Source: Actinomycetota bacterium (GTDB taxonomy: Bacteria > Actinomycetota > Thermoleophilia > Solirubrobacterales > Solirubrobacteraceae). From it: DNA of 64,000 nt. Numbering within the stretch: position 1 is the first letter of the stretch; every line of letters begins with the position of its first letter. Below the pieces are notes generated by a model. That model saw nothing but the letters and a program-made list of their open reading frames with translations, was not told where the DNA came from and searched no databases. The stretch covers positions 62,001 to 126,000 of the forward strand of contig WLOQ01000004.1 of NCBI GenBank assembly GCA_009699245.1, written 5' to 3'. Both the position numbers and the translations under genes were made by a program. Shown here piece by piece: positions 17,757 through 24,317 of the stretch.

Positions 17757-17921
17757 TGCGGCCGGAGGGAGGTCTCCTGGCTCCCGGGCACCATCCCCGC
17801 ACCTTCCCGGGGCCTTCTCGGCTCCAGTGGCTGCTCGCGCATGCGGGGTGGCGTCACGCCCGGTCACAGTGGCGGGTCCGCGCCGGATTCACACCGGACT
17901 TCCCTTGACCACCGACCTTGA
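17757..17921 (-). ncRNA. Cobalamin riboswitch
   Basis: Read on the minus strand, the leader holds the conserved cobalamin riboswitch elements in order: GGGAAGTCCGGTGTGAATCC, then GCGGACCCGCCACTGTGA, the B12 box AGCCACTGGAGCC, CGGGAAGGTGCGGGGATG, and GGGAGCCAGGAGACCTCCC. These are the classical P3-P6 core and the 3' receptor segment. It ends about 38 nt before the ATG of the first DUF4430 gene and reads in the same direction. No U-rich terminator is obvious after it, so translational control is more likely, but this is inference. Confidence 0.95.
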
Positions 17922-17929
17922 ACACTACG

Positions 17930-17935
17930 AGCATA
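17930..17935 (-). promoter_or_regulatory. -10 box for the riboswitch operon
   Basis: TATGCT on the minus strand lies about 9 nt before the first recognisable riboswitch nucleotide. No clear -35 hexamer is visible. It lies only 10-15 bases from the -10 of the divergent adenosyltransferase gene. Confidence 0.45.
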
Positions 17936-17944
17936 CCCCCTCGC

Positions 17945-17950
17945 TAGGCT
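17945..17950 (+). promoter_or_regulatory. -10 box, leaderless start of the adenosyltransferase gene
   Basis: TAGGCT is followed by 7 nt and then the GTG start at 17958. No Shine-Dalgarno sequence is present, so transcription probably begins at or next to the start codon. Confidence 0.5.
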
Positions 17951-17957
17951 CGACCCT

Positions 17958-18527
17958 GTGACCGTCAATCTCACTCGGATCTACACGCGACTCGGCGACG
18001 ACGGACAGACCCACCTCGGTGATATGAGCCGCGTCCCGAAGACCGACGCGCGCATCGAGGCGTATGGCACGGTCGACGAGCTCAACAGCCAGATCGGTGT
18101 GACGCTCACCGTCGACGGGCTCCCCGCGGGGTACGCCGACTGGCTGCGCCGCATCCAGAACGACCTCTTCGATGTGGGCGCCGACCTCTCGGTGCCGCAG
18201 GGTGCCGGCGACGGTGGCGACGAGCGCGGACGCCTGCGCGTGCGCCCCGAGCAGGTCACCTGGCTCGAGCAGCGCTGCGACGAGGTCAACGCGACGCTCA
18301 CGCCGCTGAAGTCGTTCGTCCTGCCGGGCGGGACGCAGGCCGCCGCGCACCTGCACGTGTGCCGCACCGTCTGTCGCCGCGCCGAGCGACGCGTGATCCT
18401 CGTCGAGGACGCGAACGCCGAGGTCCTGCGCTACCTCAACCGGCTCTCGGACCTGCTCTTCATCCTCAGTCGCGGCGCCAACGCCGGCGACGAGCCGCTC
18501 TGGCAGCCGGGCCTCTCGCAGGCCTAA
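17958..18527 (+). CDS. ATP:cob(I)alamin adenosyltransferase, PduO type
   Basis: A 189-residue PduO-family adenosyltransferase that converts cob(I)alamin and ATP to adenosylcobalamin, the cofactor needed by acyl-CoA mutases. The N-terminus IYTRLGDDGQTHLGDMSRVP is the ATP-binding signature. AYGTVDELNSQIG, the FVLPGG motif and RRAERRVILV followed by LNRLSDLLFILSRGAN complete the family pattern. It diverges from the B12-riboswitch operon across a 238-nt region, so uptake and activation of B12 are encoded side by side. It lies outside the riboswitch itself. Translation probably starts leaderless at GTG 17958. Confidence 0.93.
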   Translation: MTVNLTRIYTRLGDDGQTHLGDMSRVPKTDARIEAYGTVDELNSQIGVTLTVDGLPAGYADWLRRIQNDLFDVGADLSVPQGAGDGGDERGRLRVRPEQVTWLEQRCDEVNATLTPLKSFVLPGGTQAAAHLHVCRTVCRRAERRVILVEDANAEVLRYLNRLSDLLFILSRGANAGDEPLWQPGLSQA

Positions 18528-18703
18528 CGCGCGCGACGTCCGCGGCCCGCACGCTCCAGCGGCTCGTAGCGCGCGTGGCGGCGGGCGGCGAAGAGGCCGG
18601 CGACGAAGCCGGCGAGTGCGAGGACGGCGGTCGGCATCTGCCGGATGCTGACATGCGGCGCGGCGGGGGTGCGCAGGCAGGGCGTAGCGGGCGTCGCGAC
18701 CAT
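18524..18703 (-). CDS. Possible small single-helix membrane protein
   Basis: A reading frame of 59 residues, with MPTAVLALAGFVAGLFAARR as one transmembrane helix and a short basic tail ending GRGRRAR. Its TAG overlaps the TAA of the convergent adenosyltransferase gene (shared CTAA). The true start could be ATG 18703 or the later ATG giving 38 residues. No family is recognised and it could be a chance frame; the hydrophobic, basic-tailed shape is the only support. Confidence 0.3.
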   Translation of the reverse strand: MVATPATPCLRTPAAPHVSIRQMPTAVLALAGFVAGLFAARRHARYEPLERAGRGRRAR

Positions 18704-18807
18704 GGGTGACGGCGGTTGCGCCGCGGAGCGGCAGCACGGCCGCGCCCGCTGCGGACGCCCATGCCGGTGACGTCGCTCACAGCCGCCGGTCTCAAAGCGG
18801 CGCCGCA

Positions 18808-19140
18808 TCAGCCGACCCGCGTCACCGTGACAATCATGGACGGGATCTCCGGACGTGTCGGCCCCGTGGCCGCCGCGATGTCGAGGACTTGGAACGTGCC
18901 GTCGCTCGATGCCATGACGAGCTCGATGGTGCCGTTGCGGATCTTTGGGCCGGTCACCGCGCCATCGCGGATGCGTGGGCGGGTCACCGCGTCGAGCTTG
19001 AGTTCGCCGGGGCCGACGCTCTCCTTCGGGATCGTGACGAGCGCGTAGCTCGTCCCGCCGAGCGCCGCGAGCAGCAGGACGCCTGCGGCGATCGCGACCG
19101 ACCGGGGAAGCGCCGAGAACCGATCGACGATGCGCTTCAT
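18808..19140 (-). CDS. Small exported/anchored protein with short repeats
   Basis: A 110-residue protein with an N-terminal hydrophobic segment (residues 15-33, SVAIAAGVLLLAALGGTSYA), then LKLDAVTRPRIRDGAVTGPK and KIRNGTIELV. This is a short repeat of the type IRDGAV/IRNGTI seen in many actinobacterial surface proteins. The tail ends in a beta-like segment, MIVTVTRVG. Start ATG 19140 is natural for the signal anchor. Function unknown. The next gene upstream on this strand ends 5 nt before it. Confidence 0.6.
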   Translation of the reverse strand: MKRIVDRFSALPRSVAIAAGVLLLAALGGTSYALVTIPKESVGPGELKLDAVTRPRIRDGAVTGPKIRNGTIELVMASSDGTFQVLDIAAATGPTRPEIPSMIVTVTRVG

Positions 19141-19145
19141 GACCG

Positions 19146-19328
19146 TCAGGTCCGCACGTGATCGCGCCCTGCGACAGATCGCCCAAGTGCCGTGAGCGCC
19201 CTGGACTCGGCCGCCGGAATGCCTACGCGGAGCCTCTTCGCCACCGGCGCATCAGGTGCGCGCTCGGCGAGATAATCGGCCAGGAGGCGCCAGGCCACGA
19301 CGTCATTTTCGTCATGAAGCTCGCTCAT
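19146..19328 (-). CDS. Hypothetical small protein
   Basis: A 60-residue soluble frame starting MSELHDENDVVAWRLLADYL and ending GRSVAGRDHVRT. The reading frame can be extended to an ATG at 19409 (87 residues), but the added part is rich in Gly/Ala and lies next to the divergent gene start, so the shorter form is preferred. No family recognised. Codon third positions are moderately GC-rich. It is 5 nt upstream of the small exported-protein gene on the same strand, which suggests co-transcription. Confidence 0.4.
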   Translation of the reverse strand: MSELHDENDVVAWRLLADYLAERAPDAPVAKRLRVGIPAAESRALTALGRSVAGRDHVRT

Positions 19329-19420
19329 GACGACGGTTTGGCCGACGAATATGACGGGCAAACCTCCCGGCCAGGCAGCGTTGCACCCGCCGCCTCGGGC
19401 CCGAGCCATAGCATTGACGC

Positions 19421-20815
19421 ATGCGCATCGCTCCCGCGGCCCTCGCCGCTCTCCTCACGCTCGCCATCGCCCCCGTCGCCGAGGCGTCGTGGACGAACGG
19501 CACCGCCACCTGCGAGCGATCCGGTGAGACGATGACCTGCACGTACGCGTCCGTCGGAGAGAGCAGCTTCGCGGTCCCGGCCGGCGTGACGTCGATCGAC
19601 GTCGTCGCCAAGGGCGGCGGCGGCGGCTCCGGCAATCCATTTGATTTTCCGGCCGGATCCGCAGGTGGGAAGGGCGCGGTCGTCACCGTGACCGGCCTCG
19701 CCGTCAGCGCGGGAGGCACGATCGCACTCACTATCGGGGCGAAGGGCACTCCCGTGGACGGGAACACCGGCGGAGGAGGAGGCGGAGCCACGAGGTTCTG
19801 GATCTCCAGCGACGCGGGCTTCACCATCGCGGGCGGCGGCGGCGGCTCATCGTCGGCCGCGGGCGGCAGGTCGTATGCAGGCGGCGACGCGGGAGTCCCC
19901 AACGGCTCCGCGGGTGGCGGCGGAACGTACGGCAACGGCGGCGCGGGCGGCGGCGGCGGGGTCGGAGGCGCTGGTGGCGCGAGCGCCTGGGGCAGTCCTG
20001 GCGCGGGCGGAGACTGACGCGCCGGCCTCGGCGGCAGTCCATACGATTACGCCGGCACCGGTGGCGGCGGCTGGGGCGGCGGAGGCGGAGGCGGCATGTC
20101 GTTCACGCCTGGCGATTTCGCGAACGACGGCAGCGGCGGTGGCGGCGGCGGCGGCTCGCGCGGCCCCGACGGGATCACGGCGTATTCGCTCGCCGCGGGG
20201 CCCGACCTCGACGGTTCGCTCGTCATCACCTATACGCGGCCGCAGCGCGTGATCGCGTTCTCCTCCGCGAAGCCTTCACCCCTCGTCGGCGACACGTACA
20301 CGCCCGCCTTCACGAAGTCCGGCACTGCGGCGCTGGTGACGTCGATCCCCGCCGCATCGGCCGCCGTCTGCTCGCTGAGCGGTGGCACGGTGACATTCCT
20401 GAGCCCCGGCATCTGCACGCTGCGCGCCGAGCAGTCAGGCGATGATCAGGTCGCTGCCGCGACGATCGAACAGCTGATCACCGTGCGCGCCGTCCCGGCG
20501 ATCACGCCGCGGGCGACGCGCAGGGGCACGACGATCACGACGCGGCTGGCGGCCCCGAAGGCGGGGGTGATCTCCGTCACCGCGACGGCGCTGGTCCGCA
20601 CGAACCGCGGGAAGACGAAGACCGTCGCCGCGTGCACGAGGGCGACCGCTACCGTCACCTCAGCGCGCACTGTCGCACTGACCTGCAGGCTCAGTTCGGC
20701 GGTGAAGGCGGCGCGCTCCTACGGCAAGGCCACCGTCCGCCTCGTCGTCACCTTCTCGCCCGTCGGCGCGCAGAAGCAGTCGAAGCGCCTGACGGTGACG
20801 GTGCCGAAGGGCTGA
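19421..20815 (+). pseudogene. Glycine-rich surface protein interrupted by an in-frame TGA
   Basis: Reading from ATG 19421 gives a secreted protein with a signal peptide ending around PVAEAS, a beta-rich segment and then glycine-rich repeats (GGGGGGATRF, GGGGTYGNGGAGGGGG). At 20015-20017 a TGA interrupts the frame. The same frame continues immediately with RAGLGGSPYDYAGTGGGGWG, more Gly repeats, an Ig-like module (FSSAKPSPLVGDTYTP to CSLSGGTVTFLSPGICTLRA) and a C-terminal domain to 20815, so the whole would be 464 residues. The downstream half has no obvious start signal of its own except ATG 20096. A single G-to-T change (GGA to TGA) would explain the stop. It is either a recent pseudogene or a sequencing error; UGA readthrough is less likely. 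Confidence 0.75.
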
Positions 20816-20952
20816 CCCTCGAAACGGCGCCCACGTGGCGCGTGAGCCGGACGGGTCTGGAGCGCCGCCTTCGCGCGCACGGTTGCCTGAACGCGAACCT
20901 ACGATCCCCGCCCCGGCGTGAGATCGCCCGTTTCCGCCAGTGCCGCAAGGCG

Positions 20953-21789
20953 CTACCCGAGCTCGAGGCTGCCGATGCCGTAGATGCGCTCGAGCGGCAG
21001 GGTGAACGGCGCGCCGCGGACGACGCGCACGCTCTGAAATCCCTGGCGCATGCCCAGCTCCTCGACGAGCGCACCCCCTCCGGCGTTGGGCAGCGGCAGA
21101 TCGACGGCGACCGGGCCGTCCAGGCCGTCGGCGAGGGCGAGCATCAGCTCGCGCGCATCGGCGGGACGCTCGGCGACGAGCGGACCGATCCTGTGGCCGG
21201 CAGAGGTCCGCCGCGCAGCGCCGAAGCCCGTGATCCGAGCGCCGTCGGTCGTCACCAGCGCACGACGTCCCGGGCCAGCGATCCACGGACCTAGGAGGGC
21301 CGGACGCGGGCCGGGCGCATGCGCCGCGTCGAACGCCACGAGCGCATCGAAGTCGACTTCGACGGCCGCGACGCAGCGGCCTTCGGGCGCCGGCAACGGG
21401 CCGTCGGCGATGAAGCGGGTGTTCCACCAGGCGACCTCGAAGCCGATCCGCGCGTAGGTCTCGACCTGCTCGGGGACGGCGTCGCCGAGCAGCGTGCGGC
21501 CCGCCAGCGCCTCGAGTACGCCGTCGACGAGCCGCTTGCCCAGCCCGGTGCCGCGATGCCCCGGCGCGACGATGTAGAAGCCCATGAAGACGGGGCCATC
21601 GCCGTACCGCACGGCCGAGAGGCAGGCGACCATCTCGCCGTCGAGCTCCTCGACCCAGTACCCGCCGGGATCGGCCGCCCAGAACGGCTCGGCATCGGTC
21701 AGCCCGGGCTCCCAGCCTTCCTCATCGGCCCACCGCAGCGCCTGTTCGAGCTCCTCGCGGCGCATCGGCCGGATTGTCGCGTCTCCCAT
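20953..21789 (-). CDS. GNAT-family N-acetyltransferase with second domain
   Basis: A 278-residue acetyltransferase. Residues 1-130 form a GNAT domain with the acetyl-CoA loop FYIVAPGHRGTGLGKRLVDG (R-G-x-G-x-G/A). Residues 150-278 resemble the second, GNAT-like half seen in YitH-type proteins (DFDALVAFDAAHAPGPR, ARRTSAGHRIGPLVAE). The substrate is unknown. ATG 21789 is chosen; the frame is open to 21864, but that segment is the tRNA-Glu terminator. The gene ends 137 nt from the stop of the glycine-rich gene; nothing recognisable lies in that convergent gap. Confidence 0.82.
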   Translation of the reverse strand: MGDATIRPMRREELEQALRWADEEGWEPGLTDAEPFWAADPGGYWVEELDGEMVACLSAVRYGDGPVFMGFYIVAPGHRGTGLGKRLVDGVLEALAGRTLLGDAVPEQVETYARIGFEVAWWNTRFIADGPLPAPEGRCVAAVEVDFDALVAFDAAHAPGPRPALLGPWIAGPGRRALVTTDGARITGFGAARRTSAGHRIGPLVAERPADARELMLALADGLDGPVAVDLPLPNAGGGALVEELGMRQGFQSVRVVRGAPFTLPLERIYGIGSLELG

Positions 21790-21823
21790 CGCACGCGGAC
21801 GATACCGAGAGCCCCGAAACGGC

Positions 21824-21850
21824 AGAAGCCCCGATGGTCTCGGGGCTTCT
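21824..21850 (-). terminator. Terminator of tRNA-Glu
   Basis: AGAAGCCCCGA and TCGGGGCTTCT form a perfect 11-bp stem around TGGTC, six bases beyond the 3' end of tRNA-Glu. TGCCGTTTC follows on the minus strand, a weak U-tract. Confidence 0.7.
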
Positions 21851-21855
21851 CGCAG

Positions 21856-21928
21856 TACCGCCACGGGGATTCGAACCCCGGTTTCCGCCGTGAGAGGGCG
21901 GCGTCCTAGTCCCCTAGACGATGGCGGC
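21856..21928 (-). tRNA. tRNA-Glu (CUC)
   Basis: The 73-nt cloverleaf on the minus strand begins GCCGCCATCGTCTAGGGGAC and ends TTCGAATCCCCGTGGCGGTA. The anticodon arm CCGCC-CTCTCAC-GGCGG gives anticodon CUC (codon GAG). The acceptor stem closes with a G-U pair at position 1-72. CCA is not encoded. Confidence 0.95.
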
Positions 21929-22002
21929 AGGACTCGGGCAGACTAGCAAGGGGGCGCCGCGCGGCAGGCCACGGCCCACTGCTACGCTGCGCCACCCGGC
22001 CA

Positions 22003-22086
22003 GCGGATGTGGCGGAATTGGTAGACGCGCAGGCTTCAGGTGCCTGTGTCCCTCGGGACGTGGAGGTTCGAGTCCTCTCATCCGCA
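22003..22086 (+). tRNA. tRNA-Leu (CAG)
   Basis: An 84-nt class II tRNA beginning GCGGATGTGGCGGAATTGGT and ending TCGAGTCCTCTCATCCGCA. The anticodon arm CAGGC-TTCAGGT-GCCTG gives CAG (codon CUG). The long variable arm TGTCCCTCGGGACGT fits leucine. It diverges from tRNA-Glu with 74 nt between them. Confidence 0.95.
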
Positions 22087-22123
22087 TGTCGTGCTCGGCG
22101 CGAGCTGTGTTTAGGAGCGGCGC

Positions 22124-23113
22124 GTGTCTCGCATCCGATTCGCCCTCGCCCTCGCCTGCATCGCAGGTCTCGCCGCGTCGCTCGCGCCCGCCGCCAGCGC
22201 CGCGACCAACCTGTGGCGCAAGGCGCGCCCGCTGAACATCGCGCACCAGGGCGGCGAGGACGAGTTCCCGTCGAACACGATGTACGCCTTCAAGCGCGCG
22301 GTGCGCGCCGGCGCGGACATGCTCGAGCTCGACGTCGGCGTGACAAAGGACGGCCAGGTCGTGATCCGTCACGACACGACGCTCGACGCGACGACCAACG
22401 GCACGGGGACGATCGCCTCGCACACGCTGCGCCAGATCAAGCTGCTCGACGCTGCCTATTGGTTCTCCCCCACGGGCGCGCACTACGCGCACGACCACCC
22501 GGTTTCCGCCTACCGCTTCCGCGGCGTCGCGACCGGCAAGCGCGAGGCGCCGCGCGGCTTCAAGGCCGCGGACTTCAAGGTCGCGACGCTCAAGGAGGTG
22601 CTGAAGGCCTTCCCCCGCACCCCGATCAACATCGAGATCAAGGGCCGCACGACTGCCGAGGGCCTCTCCGAGTACCTCACCAACGCCCGGGCTCTCGCGC
22701 GTGCCCTGCGCGGGGTGAAGCGCACCGACCTCATCGTCGTGTCGTTCAAGCAGCCCGCCGTCGAGCTCTTCCACACGCTCGCGCCGCGCTTCGCGCTCGC
22801 CCCGGGCGTCGACGGCGTGAGCGGCTTCCTTCTCGGCGGCGCCTCACCCGGCGCCGGTGTGACATCACTTCAGGTCCCGATCACCTACCGGATCGGCGGC
22901 AACCTCATCACCGTCTCGAGCGAGCCCTTCATCACGAAGGCGCACGACGCCGGGTATGCGTGGCACGTGTGGTTCTCCAACGACGACGTCGACGGGCCCA
23001 CGAGCTGGGCGACGCTCATCGGGCGCTGCGTCGACGGCGTGATGACCTCGCGCCCTGTCGCCTTCGAGCGCACGCTGCGTGCGACGCCGTCTCCGTCGGC
23101 CTGCCGCGCGTAG
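22124..23113 (+). CDS. Secreted glycerophosphodiester phosphodiesterase
   Basis: A 329-residue exported GDPD enzyme that hydrolyses glycerophosphodiesters to glycerol-3-phosphate and an alcohol. The signal peptide is residues 1-27 (ending PAASAA). The catalytic pattern is present: IAHQGGEDEFPSNTMYAFKR with the family histidine, ADMLELDVGVTKDGQ with metal-binding glutamate and aspartate, and VVIRHDTTLDATTNG with the second catalytic histidine. HQGG replaces the more usual HRG, as in some actinobacterial members. GTG 22124 is preceded by TTAGGAG, a good ribosome binding site. It ends 4 nt from the convergent IMPase-like gene. Confidence 0.9.
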   Translation: MSRIRFALALACIAGLAASLAPAASAATNLWRKARPLNIAHQGGEDEFPSNTMYAFKRAVRAGADMLELDVGVTKDGQVVIRHDTTLDATTNGTGTIASHTLRQIKLLDAAYWFSPTGAHYAHDHPVSAYRFRGVATGKREAPRGFKAADFKVATLKEVLKAFPRTPINIEIKGRTTAEGLSEYLTNARALARALRGVKRTDLIVVSFKQPAVELFHTLAPRFALAPGVDGVSGFLLGGASPGAGVTSLQVPITYRIGGNLITVSSEPFITKAHDAGYAWHVWFSNDDVDGPTSWATLIGRCVDGVMTSRPVAFERTLRATPSPSACRA

Positions 23114-23117
23114 TCCG

Positions 23118-23873
23118 TCAGGAGCGACCGAGCTCGAGCCGGTCCCACCAGCTCTGCGGCATCAGCGCGTAGAGCTCGGCGTCCGGCTCGTGGTGCACGG
23201 CGAGCCCCTGCTCCAGGCCCATCACTGCGCCGGCCCAGACGTCCCAGGGCGACGCATCGCAGGTGTAGGCCATCGCCCCAAGGCGGCCGGCTGCGGTCCA
23301 TGCGAGGTCGAGCGCCAGGCTGCCGCTGATGCGCACCGGCCCGAGCCGCCCCCGCAGGCGCTGCCAGCGCGGCTCGGCGAACGCGGCGCCGAGCGAGAGC
23401 GCCCAGGTGACGCCGTGCGGGTCATCGAGCGTCGGCCGCCGCGGCACGGGCTCGCCGTTGAGCAGCATCCCGTCGCCGCGCATCGCCGTCCACGTCTCCC
23501 CGCGCATCGGGTCCGCGATGACGCCGAGCGCCGGCCCCTGCGCGTCGGCGCAGGCGATCACGACGCACCAGTGCGGGATGCCGTTGGCGAAGTTCCACGT
23601 CCCGTCGATCGGGTCGATCGCCCACGTGTAGCCGGTGCGGCTCGGGCGGTCGCTCGTGCCCTCCTCGCCGATCAGCCCGTCATCGGGATGGGCGAAGAGC
23701 AGGTCTGCCGCGGCGAGGCGCTCGACCGCCTCGTCGGTGTCCGTCACGAGGTTGTGGCGCTCGCCCTTCGTGCGCACGGCCCCGATGTCCTCGAGGAACG
23801 CGGTCTGCACCATGCGCGCTGCCGCCTGTGCAGCGTGCTGCGCGCTCGCGAGTCGGGTGCGCAGGTCGTCCAT
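23118..23873 (-). CDS. Inositol monophosphatase family protein
   Basis: A 251-residue Mg-dependent sugar phosphatase of the IMPase family. The motif GLIGEEGTSDRPSRTGYTWA carries the metal-binding glutamates. AIDPIDGTWNFANGIPHW is the DPxDGT signature. CDASPWDVWAGAVM is the C-terminal WD motif, in which the usual GxAxWDxA is slightly altered. Known substrates include inositol phosphates, histidinol phosphate and fructose bisphosphate; which applies here is unclear. ATG 23873 is preferred over the adjacent GTG because a TACGAT -10 box lies 6 nt upstream, matching the leaderless pattern. Confidence 0.88.
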   Translation of the reverse strand: MDDLRTRLASAQHAAQAAARMVQTAFLEDIGAVRTKGERHNLVTDTDEAVERLAAADLLFAHPDDGLIGEEGTSDRPSRTGYTWAIDPIDGTWNFANGIPHWCVVIACADAQGPALGVIADPMRGETWTAMRGDGMLLNGEPVPRRPTLDDPHGVTWALSLGAAFAEPRWQRLRGRLGPVRISGSLALDLAWTAAGRLGAMAYTCDASPWDVWAGAVMGLEQGLAVHHEPDAELYALMPQSWWDRLELGRS

Positions 23874-23879
23874 CACCGA

Positions 23880-23885
23880 ATCGTA
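23880..23885 (-). promoter_or_regulatory. -10 box of the IMPase-like gene, leaderless
   Basis: TACGAT on the minus strand lies exactly 6 nt before ATG 23873, with no Shine-Dalgarno sequence. Confidence 0.45.
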
Positions 23886-23930
23886 CGCACCGGCTCGCGA
23901 TCCGGGCAGCCGTAACCTGCCGCAGAATTA

Positions 23931-23958
23931 GCGAAGGCCCGCCGGAGCGGGCCTTCGC
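23931..23958 (-). terminator. Terminator of the cold-shock gene
   Basis: GCGAAGGCCCGC and GCGGGCCTTCGC form a perfect 12-bp stem with CGGA loop, 26 nt past the cspA stop. TAATTC follows on the minus strand. Confidence 0.75.
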
Positions 23959-23983
23959 ACAAGGCGTGTGGCCTCGTCGTCGC

Positions 23984-24187
23984 CTAGATGGGCGAGACGT
24001 TGACGGCCTTCGGGCCCTTGTCGCCGGGCTCGGAGTCGAAGGAGACCTTCGCGCCCTCAGCCAGGGTGCGGAACCCGTTGGTGTTGATCGCCGTGTGATG
24101 CACGAAGAGGTCCTTGCCCCCCTCGTCGGGCGTGATGAAGCCAAAGCCCTTGTCGTCGTTGAACCACTTGACGGTTCCTGTAGCCAT
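23984..24187 (-). CDS. CspA-family cold-shock protein
   Basis: A 67-residue cold-shock-domain RNA chaperone. It starts [20 protein letters not shown], with RNP1 (KGFGFI) and RNP2 (DLFVHHTAI) both present, and ends [18 protein letters not shown] is the ribosome binding site, 9 nt before ATG 24187. The 130-nt upstream stretch to 24317 holds no gene and is probably a long leader, as is usual for cspA-type genes, where it controls mRNA stability. The strong terminator follows. Confidence 0.95.
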   Translation of the reverse strand: MATGTVKWFNDDKGFGFITPDEGGKDLFVHHTAINTNGFRTLAEGAKVSFDSEPGDKGPKAVNVSPI

Positions 24188-24317
24188 TTGAACTGATCCT
24201 CCGTGTGATGTGTGTGCTGCGTACGCGGAGGTGCTGTTAAGGCGACGACCTGCGGGCGCTGAACACTGCGATGTCAAACTCTTCGTCTGACCTGACTAGC
24301 ACACCGTAGCGGGTCCG

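Noticed and set aside
17720-17857. In-frame N-terminal extension of the first DUF4430 gene
   Set aside because: It would run through the cobalamin riboswitch. The signal peptide begins at 17719, directly after a ribosome binding site.
20015-20017. Selenocysteine at the in-frame TGA
   Set aside because: The protein is a glycine-rich surface protein with no selenoprotein relative and no recognisable SECIS-like hairpin directly after the codon.
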